Origin: an uncultured Chitinophaga sp.
Lineage (GTDB): Bacteria; Bacteroidota; Bacteroidia; Chitinophagales; Chitinophagaceae
DNA length: 63,850 bases
NCBI RefSeq assembly: GCF_902168175.1
Contig: NZ_CABHOU010000077.1
Span: forward strand, 1-63,850
Direction of reading: 5' to 3'
Shown: in pieces, positions 1 to 7,411 of the stretch
Layout: every line of letters starts with the position of its first letter
Position numbering within the stretch: position 1 is the stretch's first letter
Notes under the pieces: generated by a model
Databases searched by the model: none
What the model was told of the DNA's origin: nothing
What the model saw: only the letters and a program-made list of their open reading frames with translations
Position numbers and translations under genes: made by a program

Positions 1-50
1 CATGTTGCTATTACCTAATAGTCATGTAGACCATGCGTATCTCGTGCGGA

Positions 51-90
51 GACTGGAGCGGAGGATGGCTTCGTTCCTCGCCATGACGGG
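51..90. repeat. Diverged REP-like element
   Basis: This segment matches one arm of the inverted repeat at 43077-43273: both have CTGGAGCG, then a G-rich stretch, GCTTCG, CTCGC and ATGACG in the same order, with several substitutions between them. It is followed at 99-116 by a GC hairpin (TGCCCGC, loop TAAC, GCGGGCA) without a T-run. Such GTCATTGCGAGCGAAG-type repeats occur in many bacterial genomes and are normally non-coding. Confidence 0.5.
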
Positions 91-184
91 CAGGGTGATG
101 CCCGCTAACGCGGGCACACAATATAGTCTGGCATCCGCAGCGTCTCGCACTACGCAATAACCTGTTGTACCGCGCAACAAACCT

Positions 185-410
185 AAAGGTCACTCCCTTC
201 AGCGGCAACCTTCTCCCTGTCACCGCGAGTAACCAGCCCGGTGACGGTCTGGGTGATGCCACAATAGAATAATCAGGCTTGCTTAGGGGCTTTCGCTGTA
301 ATAGGGTACTCCCTTCAGCCGCAGCAACAATATTGGGCAAGGTTCAGTTCTTTCATTGCGGCGGTGTACACACCGCGCTCTCATCTAAAAGTCACTCCCC
401 GCAGCGGCAT
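185..410. repeat. Three degenerate copies of a 24-25-base direct repeat
   Basis: Copies at 185-209, 304-328 and 387-410 share the core (C)ACTCCC(T/C)(T/G)CAGC(G/C)GCA. Spacing is irregular (119 and 83 bases), so this is not a CRISPR array. It is more likely the remains of a dispersed non-coding repeat family. What it does cannot be read from the sequence. Confidence 0.45.
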
Positions 411-646
411 TTAAATACTCGTCTATAATATAGAGGCGGGCATTCCCCAACCCGTTCATAGCGAGGTACGAAGCTATCCTTACGGAAACTGGTGGATGGG
501 CCAGGCGGGTGTTTCCCGTTCCGTTCACTGCGAGCCTGCCTGGCAGTTCGCTGCCATTACCGCTCTTCACTTCTTACCAGATTCTAACCGCCCGCTTCAT
601 CTTTCGGGCCGATTTTTGCTGTAACGCTGCAAATCTTACCACACTC

Positions 647-1429
647 ATGGATATCATCCTCCCTAATTTTGCAGACCCCGGGGTCTGGATCAGCTTAGTC
701 ACCCTTTGCTTCCTGGAAATCGTATTGGGTATCGACAACGTTATCTTTATTTCTATTGTGGCCGGCAAACTGCCCGAATCGCAGCAACGTAAAGCCCGCA
801 TCGTTGGTCTTAGCCTGGCCATGATCTTCCGTGTAGGACTCCTGCTCTGCATCAACTGGATCATCGGCCTTACCGATCCCGTGGTCAGTTTCAAATGGAT
901 CAATGACATGCTCATTGCCCTCAGCTGGAAAGACCTCATACTACTGGCCGGCGGTATCTTTCTGATCGTCAAAAGCACCCTCGAAATACATCACAAACTA
1001 CAGGAAGACCACGCCGGCGAAGGCAAAACAGTAAAGAAGCCCAAGACCTTAACCTCTGTTATTTTACAGATCGTACTGGTCGACGCCGTGTTTTCCTTCG
1101 ACTCCATCCTCACCGCCGTGGGGCTGGTGGACAATGTACTGATCATGATCATCGCGGTTATTGTATCCATCATTATCATGATGCTGTTCGCAGGCCCGGT
1201 AACCCGCATCATCAACAAACAACCTACCCTGCAAATGCTCGCACTTTCGTTCCTCATTGTAATTGGTGTGGTACTGGTAGCCAGCGGCTTCCACCAGGAA
1301 GTAAGCAAGGGTATCATTTACTCCTGCCTCGGCTTCTCGCTGATCGTAGAGTTGCTGAACATCAGGCTGCGTAGCAGGCATGCACCGGTTTCTCTGAATA
1401 CGACTAAGGCGGATACGGATAAATTGTAA
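647..1429 (+). CDS. TerC-family integral membrane protein
   Basis: A 260-residue polytopic inner-membrane protein of the TerC family (YgdQ/YoaE-like subgroup). The family is linked to tellurite resistance and metal-ion homeostasis, often manganese export; which applies here is unknown. The family hallmark acidic membrane motifs are visible: EIVLGIDNVIF near residues 20-30 and DAVFSFDSI in the middle. About seven hydrophobic helices can be drawn. The frame is open upstream to 509, but the extra residues have no membrane character, and homologues begin close to MDIILPNF, so I place the start at 647. The gene stands alone and ends 17 bases before a strong hairpin terminator shared with the convergent gene. 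Confidence 0.9.
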   Translation: MDIILPNFADPGVWISLVTLCFLEIVLGIDNVIFISIVAGKLPESQQRKARIVGLSLAMIFRVGLLLCINWIIGLTDPVVSFKWINDMLIALSWKDLILLAGGIFLIVKSTLEIHHKLQEDHAGEGKTVKKPKTLTSVILQIVLVDAVFSFDSILTAVGLVDNVLIMIIAVIVSIIIMMLFAGPVTRIINKQPTLQMLALSFLIVIGVVLVASGFHQEVSKGIIYSCLGFSLIVELLNIRLRSRHAPVSLNTTKADTDKL

Positions 1430-1446
1430 GGACAAAAAGACATATA

Positions 1447-1485
1447 AAAAGTGAAGCCCCGGTATAATGCCGGGGCTTCACTTTT
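1447..1485. terminator. Bidirectional terminator
   Basis: A perfect 16-bp stem (1447-1462 with 1470-1485) and 7-base loop TATAATG. It has four A at the 5' edge and four T at the 3' edge, so it can terminate transcripts from both sides. It lies between two convergent genes. Confidence 0.9.
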
Positions 1486-1506
1486 GTATATAACAGATAT
1501 CACCTT

Positions 1507-2958
1507 TTAAAAATAAGCCCCCAACTGCTCATACAACTTCTCCCCCTCCTCCGGCTGCTTCGCCCGGTCCAGTACCAGCTTTCCATCCTGTATTACCGCG
1601 TAACGCGGAATAGACAGGGAACCTTTGTTCCCGAACACCTTCGTAATATCTTCGCGCAGTGCTTTTGAAGCGCGGATATGACTGCCCTGCAGGTCATAGT
1701 AGATAATCATTTCTTTCCACCGTTTATCGGCATTGTCGGCGTCGATAGACACATATAAAACCTCTCCTCCCTTCTCTTTTAAAAATGCCTTCAAGCCATC
1801 GTTATACGCGAACTGCGCTTTGCATGGGCCGCACCACGTGGCCCAGAGGTCGAGGTACACCGTTTTGCCCTTAAAACGCTGCGCCAGTTCGGCAACAGAT
1901 TTAATAGCTTCCGGGTTATCAACAAACTGCTGCCCGGCGGCGAAACCGGATGTAGCTTTCGCGTGATAGTTGCGCACTACCTGTACCGGCTTTTGCAGGA
2001 AGGTGGTGTAGCCGCTTTTGGGGTATTCTTTTTTAAAGGCATCATACCAGGTGGGTATATAGGCCTCGAATTTCATTTCCTGCGTGAGTATGTAAATGAG
2101 GTTCGCCATCATGTATTCGCGGGCGGGTTCTTTGTAAAACTTCTTCACCAGTTCATAATCCCTCATCCAGCCATCTTCACCTGCTTTATAAGGCTGATAG
2201 GTGCCTTTAATGGCGGGCTGCAGGTAACGAAGGTACCATTCGGTGTAAAAAAGACTGTACCAGGTACCTGTGCTAAGTGATGGAATGTTCGCGCCCTTGG
2301 GGTCCGCTATGGAAAAGGCTTCCAGCAACTGACTTTCGTACTGCTTTAGCCGGGCAACATCGTAGCCGGTACTGTCTTTGTAAGGCACTACTTTCATTAA
2401 CGGTGGCAGCAGCGTTACCGCCAGCACGTTCGCATAATGCGCCCTGAGCAGCTGCTCCGTGTAAGTATAGAACGCATTGGTAATCTGTTTTTCGTTGAGC
2501 AGCTTTTTAAACGGGGCCAGTGACGAATCGATATCTTTTAGTACACGCTGTTTATTGTTCGCAAAAACGGTATCGGCCTTGTAATAGCTCATACCGGCTG
2601 TTTGATAGAATGGCAGTTGCAGTTGGTTCAACGCCTGCTGCCCTGCTGCATCGCCACCTTCCACCGTTACGCCTTCCCTTGTGAGTGTAAGATCGTAGCT
2701 TTTTCCTGGCTGCACCAACAGCGTAAAGGGTTTGCCCTGATCGATAGTATATAACGCCGGCGCTTTCACGCGGTTAGGCAACAACAACTCCCCGGAGGTA
2801 TTGAGTACCGTATCTTCAGCATACATCACGAAATAGGCGCCCGCAATGGGCGGAGCGATCTTCAGTTTCATTGCTTTTTCACCTTTTATGCGGATAGCGG
2901 GTTGCTGAGCGTAAAGTACGTACGGGCATAACAGTAGGAAATACAACAGTGTCCTCAT
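1507..2958 (-). CDS. Secreted TlpA-like thioredoxin-fold protein
   Basis: A 483-residue exported protein. MRTLLYFLLL...YAQ is a Sec signal peptide. The first 340 residues after it resemble the N-terminal part of Bacteroidota TlpA/ResA-like proteins (a DUF4369-like beta domain, then a helical region). The C-terminal thioredoxin fold starts around residue 350 and carries the redox motif WCGPC at 375-379; the cis-proline segment SIPRYAV is near residue 450. The expected role is reduction or exchange of disulfides in periplasmic proteins. An in-frame upstream start at 2994 would add 12 residues before the signal peptide and is less likely. Monocistronic: the next gene upstream is 400 bases away and divergent. 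Confidence 0.88.
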   Translation of the reverse strand: MRTLLYFLLLCPYVLYAQQPAIRIKGEKAMKLKIAPPIAGAYFVMYAEDTVLNTSGELLLPNRVKAPALYTIDQGKPFTLLVQPGKSYDLTLTREGVTVEGGDAAGQQALNQLQLPFYQTAGMSYYKADTVFANNKQRVLKDIDSSLAPFKKLLNEKQITNAFYTYTEQLLRAHYANVLAVTLLPPLMKVVPYKDSTGYDVARLKQYESQLLEAFSIADPKGANIPSLSTGTWYSLFYTEWYLRYLQPAIKGTYQPYKAGEDGWMRDYELVKKFYKEPAREYMMANLIYILTQEMKFEAYIPTWYDAFKKEYPKSGYTTFLQKPVQVVRNYHAKATSGFAAGQQFVDNPEAIKSVAELAQRFKGKTVYLDLWATWCGPCKAQFAYNDGLKAFLKEKGGEVLYVSIDADNADKRWKEMIIYYDLQGSHIRASKALREDITKVFGNKGSLSIPRYAVIQDGKLVLDRAKQPEEGEKLYEQLGAYF

Positions 2959-3178
2959 GGTTTCTTTTTTGTGGATGATGCCAATATACAACAATCAGCA
3001 ACATTACTGAACGCGGGAGAGCTTTGGCTGCTGGTAGCACCGCCTGTACCGATAACAATACCCGCGGTGATCCTGAGCGTACGCACATCGCAATCAATAC
3101 CTGCTTCCTGTGAACGGGTAGTGAAAAAAGAATTTTTAACTGTTTTTCGCTACGCAGATAGGGCACGTATCGGGAGGC

Positions 3179-3186
3179 TATCTTTG
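3179..3186 (+). promoter_or_regulatory. Bacteroidota-type -7 box
   Basis: TATCTTTG matches the TAnnTTTG consensus of the primary Bacteroidota sigma factor. No good TTTG element is seen 19-21 bases upstream, so the call rests on the -7 box alone. It would give a leader of about 175 bases for the gene at 3369. Confidence 0.4.
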
Positions 3187-3292
3187 TATTGTTAACCACT
3201 TATAAAACAATCAGTTAACCTCAAAAAATGGAATGTTTGTGACCCCTTATTTGTTAACCTGCTGATCGCCAATTAAAAGACACATTTCAGCA

Positions 3293-3327
3293 GCCGGGGC
3301 TATCGTACGACCACTGATAGCCCCGGC
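3293..3327 (+). promoter_or_regulatory. Leader hairpin, attenuator-like
   Basis: A perfect 12-bp stem (GCCGGGGCTATC, 3293-3304, with 3316-3327) and an 11-base loop, followed 9 bases later by TTTTTT at 3337-3342. No upstream plus-strand gene ends here, so it is not an ordinary terminator. It sits in the presumed leader of the gene at 3369, 41 bases before its start codon. Confidence 0.5.
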
Positions 3328-3368
3328 AAATTCTCCTGTTTTTTCATCATTTAAATAAAGATCGATTT

Positions 3369-3890
3369 ATGATTATTTCAACGAACAAGCGCAGTTATGG
3401 CAATCCGGAGGCTGGCACTTCAGGTATTCTTCAATCTGCCGGCGGATGGGTAAGTGGCCAGAACGTTTCATTTATGGGCTTCAAGCCTGCTGCTTATTGT
3501 AAAAAAGCGGGGTACTTACGTATAACCATCACAGGTTACTTCAATCCTACTGTATTAAACCAGGCACTGAGCCTTAATCTGGTATTGTCTAAACCCAACG
3601 TCTTCAACCTGCAGGTGGCTGTTTTACATGATGTGCTGATTACGTCGGCAAATAATCTCTTCACCGCAACATTGAATATCCCCGTAGGCACTGGAAGTGA
3701 TCCTGAAAGCAATTCGATAATAATTGCCACGACCCTCAACAGTAGCGCTAACCTTCATGAAAGAGCAGCGTATATCGATGCTGATACAGACGAAGTGATG
3801 ACAGGCCATTTTACCTATACTTACGGCTCCTCTGTAGATGAAGGCAGCATCAGGGTAAAGTCGGTCATCGCCGAATACCTCGAAAACTAG
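3369..3890 (+). CDS. Hypothetical protein, beta-rich
   Basis: A 173-residue protein I do not recognise. It has no signal peptide, no lipobox and no membrane helix. Composition is rich in Thr, Asn, Ser and Val with alternating hydrophobic residues, as expected for a beta-sandwich, and the C-terminal half carries several acidic residues (YIDADTDEVMTG). The frame is bounded by a -7 box plus leader hairpin upstream and a clear terminator downstream, so it is a single-gene unit. The codon pattern is like its neighbours. A carbohydrate-binding or structural role is possible from the fold-like pattern but is only a guess. Confidence 0.7.
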   Translation: MIISTNKRSYGNPEAGTSGILQSAGGWVSGQNVSFMGFKPAAYCKKAGYLRITITGYFNPTVLNQALSLNLVLSKPNVFNLQVAVLHDVLITSANNLFTATLNIPVGTGSDPESNSIIIATTLNSSANLHERAAYIDADTDEVMTGHFTYTYGSSVDEGSIRVKSVIAEYLEN

Positions 3891-3928
3891 TCTGCTCCCA
3901 TTTATCTCTATCATCCTGTGAACCCCTG

Positions 3929-3961
3929 CCTCCGTATGCACTATTGCGTACGGAGGTTTTT
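3929..3961 (+). terminator. Rho-independent terminator
   Basis: An 11-bp stem with one G-U pair (3929-3939 with 3946-3956), 6-base loop, then TTTTT. It ends the transcript of the gene at 3369-3890. Confidence 0.85.
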
Positions 3962-4011
3962 CTGTTCCTAGATGATAATTGCTTAATTTTCGCTTTCTAA
4001 CTTATACACCA

Positions 4012-5115
4012 ATGTCATTCTTCTCAAAACTATTCGGCAAAAAAGAACCACGCCAACCCGAAGAAACACCACTCATCTGGATAGCAGCAGCCAATAACCG
4101 CTGGGGCGTAAAGGTGCTGGACCTCCGCCCCGTAACAGAAACCTATTTATCATCCTCCAAAGATCCGCAGGCCGCCGCTAATGCCGTATCCTACAATGGC
4201 GACGATGGCCGTGCCTTTGCCGGCCAGCAACCCGTAAACTCAATACAGTTCGATACCGATATACGTCTCGTCACCGATGGATTACTGCCTTACGGCGTAT
4301 TATTCACCCCTGCTGCCATGGAACATAAATGGGCCATCTTCTTCCACCAGGATGAGATCATATTTGTACGCAGCTGGCAACGGCAGGTATATGTTACGGC
4401 CAGCGTACACCGGGAGCCGGGCAGCATTCACATCACCAGTATCAAAGGGGATTTTGCAGGCGAAGAGGATGCCGAAACAGCCAGCGCTATACTCCGTTTT
4501 CTGTTGATTACCCATGTAACGGAAGATGACAGCCCCTGTCCCATCCCCGCAGAACTCGCAGACACGCCACAGCAGGCGGCCATATGGGCATTTTCCGGCT
4601 TCGGCAACCTTGCCCGCTACGGGGTGTTTGAACCTTACATCGCCAGCACCAAACAACCGCTACGCTGCAATTCCCTGCTCCACATAGCGGTAGCCCGCGC
4701 TGATGCAGACGCCATTAAACACGAAATCAACCAGGGCGTAGATATCAACACCACCGCTGCCGATGGCAATACACCACTGCATTGGGCGCAAGACACTACC
4801 ATCATGCAACTCCTGCTGGAGCTGGGCGCTAACATCGATGCCCGCTCGCCCGAAGGTGCCACATCACTCATGAATGCAGTACAGGGTGAAGATGCGGAGA
4901 AACTTGCATTCCTGCTCAAAGCCGGTGCCGATGTAAATGCCGCCGATAATCGCGGATTTACCGCCCTGCATCGCGCAGCCGAACTGGGACTAACGGATAC
5001 AGTGGTCTTACTGCTGCAGGCAGGTGCTGATAAAACAATGGCTGCACAGGGTTATACAGCGCTATCGCTCGCAGAGTTGAGGAAAAGGGAAGATATTATC
5101 GACCTGTTGAAATAA
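4012..5115 (+). CDS. Ankyrin-repeat protein
   Basis: A 367-residue protein without signal peptide, presumably cytoplasmic. The N-terminal 215 residues are not a family I can name; they start with a basic amphipathic stretch (SFFSKLFGKKEP). From about residue 225 to the end there are four ankyrin repeats, recognisable by the phrases GNTPLHWAQD, GATSLMNAVQ and GFTALHRAAELG. Ankyrin repeats bind partner proteins, so this may be an immunity or scaffold protein. I chose ATG 4012 because the 11 upstream in-frame residues look non-coding. A second ankyrin protein, fused to DUF2314, is found at 38903-39835; the two are not similar outside the repeats. Confidence 0.85.
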   Translation: MSFFSKLFGKKEPRQPEETPLIWIAAANNRWGVKVLDLRPVTETYLSSSKDPQAAANAVSYNGDDGRAFAGQQPVNSIQFDTDIRLVTDGLLPYGVLFTPAAMEHKWAIFFHQDEIIFVRSWQRQVYVTASVHREPGSIHITSIKGDFAGEEDAETASAILRFLLITHVTEDDSPCPIPAELADTPQQAAIWAFSGFGNLARYGVFEPYIASTKQPLRCNSLLHIAVARADADAIKHEINQGVDINTTAADGNTPLHWAQDTTIMQLLLELGANIDARSPEGATSLMNAVQGEDAEKLAFLLKAGADVNAADNRGFTALHRAAELGLTDTVVLLLQAGADKTMAAQGYTALSLAELRKREDIIDLLK

Positions 5116-5150
5116 GCGATACATAACGTACCATACCCCGTCATCGGCAT

Positions 5151-5182
5151 AAAAAAACCGCGCAGATGCGAGATCTGCGCGG
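5151..5182 (-). terminator. Terminator of the sigma/FAS1/Oar operon
   Basis: A 10-bp stem (5158-5167 with 5173-5182) and loop GCGAG. Seven A lie at 5151-5157, which read as a U-tract on the minus strand. This closes the long minus-strand transcript that ends with the gene at 5216-7402. On the plus strand no T-run follows. Confidence 0.8.
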
Positions 5183-5215
5183 GTTATAATTAGAGAATTT
5201 TTACATAAACTATCG

Positions 5216-7402
5216 CTATCTTAAAAATATCTTCCTCAGTGCTTTATTCCCATTGTCCAGGATGTAAATGTTGCCATCTTTGTCGCTGGCCATATCGTTA
5301 GTAAGGAATGACATTTTAGCATGTTCAAAGCTGCCGTCTGCATAACCGCTACTGAGCCTCAACACCGTGCTTACTTCCTTCGTTGTTAAGTTGTATTGAC
5401 GAATGGCGAAGTTCGTCCTGTCGAAAATCAACAGGTTACCGTCAGCGCCGATGAGCAGGCCTCCCATACCGTAGGAGAACAATGCGGTTGCCGCCGGGCC
5501 GTCCTGGTAACCTACAGAGGACCCCATCCAGCGATAAATGCCTGTTCCGCCAGCGGTATACTGTCCGAGGAACGCTTCGTAATCATCTGCAGCAAAGTAG
5601 ATGTTACCTGCGGCATCTATTGCAGGGCGGCATAACTCTGATATCGCCCCGCGGTAAGTAACGTCGGTTGCCCCATCAGGATAGATGCGCATTAAGCCGC
5701 TATAGCTTTGTGATACATACAGATTGCCCGCCTTATCCAGCAACAATACGCCAGGTATTTGTGCTAAGCCGGATTTGTGAGTGGTAACAACACCAGCCGG
5801 CGTTATTTTACGGATAGCATTTGCATTCCCACCGCCCCCATCAGACACATACAGGTTATCCTGTGCATCGATCACGATGCTGTTAAGTGCGGAGAAGCTG
5901 GCATTGGTACCGGTACCGTTTTGGGTGCCGTACTGACCACTACCTGCAAATACCGACACCACTCCTGCCGGCGTTACTTTATACACCACGTTTCTACTAC
6001 GATCGGCAATAAAGATGTTGCCTTTGGAATCTACCACAAGTCCTCTCATATCTCCTCCCAGCGGAGCAGAAGGCCCTCCGGCCAACGTCATTATACCTGC
6101 ACGCTGAAACGTAGAAGGGCTCTGTGCTTCCAGTGCGGCCCTGCGCACTTTCACCACACCAGACGATAAAGCGGCAGGCGCTGTTACCACGAGTGTGTTT
6201 TCTGATGCACTTTCCACTACTGCAGCTACCCCGTTAAAGGTTACTTCATTCTCGGCAGCGTTGGCGCTAAAACCAGTGCCGGTGAGTGTGACTTTTGTAC
6301 CGGCCATACCATTAAGCGGCAGCATCGTATTTATACCCAGGTTCTGATCTTTAAACTCCGGTCCTTGTACCGGCTGGTCGTTCACGATGATTTCTATACG
6401 GCCGTTACCAGTACCACCGGGCAGGGTAAGTGTCAGTTTACTACCGGCGGCTGTTTTAACCGCTACAGCCTGTCCGTTGATCTTCACCACATTCTCGTCC
6501 TTCTCTGCACTGAAATAAAGCCCATTGATGGTCATTTCCTGCCCGGCGGGACCGCTAAGCGGACTAACCGTAAATATCTGCGGCGGCGGCACCGTGGTAA
6601 AGGCCGGCCCTGTTGTTTTTTGTCCTGCTATGGTTACCGACAACGGACCGGTAGACACGTCTGCGGGAGCGATTACCACCAACTCTCCGGCTGTGGCTGT
6701 TACTACTTCGGCCAGTTTACCGTTGAAGTCTACGAGGTTGCCCGCTGCTAATTCATCGAAACCCGATCCCTTTACGGTTACCTTCGTACCCGCAGCCCCC
6801 GTGAGAGGCTTAATACCGGTAATGGACTGAAAGCGGAAAGCAGCGCCGGTTGAGCTTTTGCCATCTACCTTCACCGTAATGGGGCCCGTGCCCGCATCTA
6901 CCGGTATCTCTGCTACAATGAGCGTATCCAACGCACTTACCACTGTAGCCTTTACTCCATTGATCAATACTTCTGCCGGACCATTAAGACTGCTAAAGCC
7001 TGCACCGCTAATACGGATATGCATACCTGCAGGGCCGTTTAATGGGAAGAAACTTTGCACGCTTAACTCCTGGTAAGTATAATCACCTACCGCTATCGTT
7101 TTCTCTCCTGCTTTTAAGTTGATCTTACCACTTTGCCCCGCCTGCGGCGCGCGCACCACCATCATGGTATCGTTCCGGTTGATGACCTCGGCCACCGTAC
7201 CGGCAAATGATACCGTAGCGTCGTCGCTATTGGTGAAACCACTGCCAGCAATGGTTACCAGCGTACCGGCATTACCGCTGTTAGGATAATAGTTTTTTAC
7301 TGCCAACACAACGTTGGGCTTATTGTCTTCCTTACGGCAGGCCTGCAATACAAAAGTACCGGCCAGTAACAGTACGAGAAAATATAAGTATGTTCTTTTC
7401 AT
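5216..7402 (-). CDS. Lipoprotein with five IPT/TIG domains and an NHL propeller
   Basis: A 728-residue lipoprotein: the signal peptide ends in the lipobox LQAC, then KED. Five immunoglobulin-like IPT/TIG domains follow, at about 30-110, 111-191, 192-272, 273-352 and 353-433; each opens with a P-x-x-G-x-x-G pattern and has a G-x-G-F motif. Residues 435-728 form an NHL-type beta-propeller with repeated phrases such as G(L/I)VxDxxGNxYVxD. Such proteins are usually tethered at the outer membrane facing outside; the propeller is a ligand or protein binding platform. It is the last gene of the operon, 9 bases after the Oar-like receptor, and is followed by a terminator. No enzyme motif is visible. 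Confidence 0.88.
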   Translation of the reverse strand: MKRTYLYFLVLLLAGTFVLQACRKEDNKPNVVLAVKNYYPNSGNAGTLVTIAGSGFTNSDDATVSFAGTVAEVINRNDTMMVVRAPQAGQSGKINLKAGEKTIAVGDYTYQELSVQSFFPLNGPAGMHIRISGAGFSSLNGPAEVLINGVKATVVSALDTLIVAEIPVDAGTGPITVKVDGKSSTGAAFRFQSITGIKPLTGAAGTKVTVKGSGFDELAAGNLVDFNGKLAEVVTATAGELVVIAPADVSTGPLSVTIAGQKTTGPAFTTVPPPQIFTVSPLSGPAGQEMTINGLYFSAEKDENVVKINGQAVAVKTAAGSKLTLTLPGGTGNGRIEIIVNDQPVQGPEFKDQNLGINTMLPLNGMAGTKVTLTGTGFSANAAENEVTFNGVAAVVESASENTLVVTAPAALSSGVVKVRRAALEAQSPSTFQRAGIMTLAGGPSAPLGGDMRGLVVDSKGNIFIADRSRNVVYKVTPAGVVSVFAGSGQYGTQNGTGTNASFSALNSIVIDAQDNLYVSDGGGGNANAIRKITPAGVVTTHKSGLAQIPGVLLLDKAGNLYVSQSYSGLMRIYPDGATDVTYRGAISELCRPAIDAAGNIYFAADDYEAFLGQYTAGGTGIYRWMGSSVGYQDGPAATALFSYGMGGLLIGADGNLLIFDRTNFAIRQYNLTTKEVSTVLRLSSGYADGSFEHAKMSFLTNDMASDKDGNIYILDNGNKALRKIFLR

Positions 7403-7411
7403 AAGTTCTGT

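Larger units (their letters stand above)
1..646. other. Repeat-bearing intergenic region without a convincing gene
   Basis: No open frame here has the composition of a real protein. The region holds a diverged copy of the palindromic repeat seen at 43077-43273 (51-90), a 7-bp hairpin at 99-116, a short inverted repeat at 361-376 and three degenerate copies of a 24-25-base direct repeat (185-209, 304-328, 387-410). The final part must contain the promoter of the TerC-family gene, but I see no clear TAnnTTTG box. Confidence 0.6.
2959..3368. other. Divergent intergenic region with promoter and leader hairpin
   Basis: 410 bases between two divergent genes. Open frames here look like noise. The right half holds a TATCTTTG box (3179-3186) and a perfect 12-bp hairpin (3293-3327), which together suggest a structured 5' leader for the gene starting at 3369. 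Nothing recognisable was seen in the left half. Confidence 0.5.

Noticed and set aside
185..410. CRISPR array
   Set aside because: Only three degenerate copies at uneven spacing, and no cas gene in the window.
5158..5182. Terminator for the plus-strand ankyrin gene
   Set aside because: No T-run follows on the plus strand; the A-run precedes the stem, so it serves the minus-strand operon.
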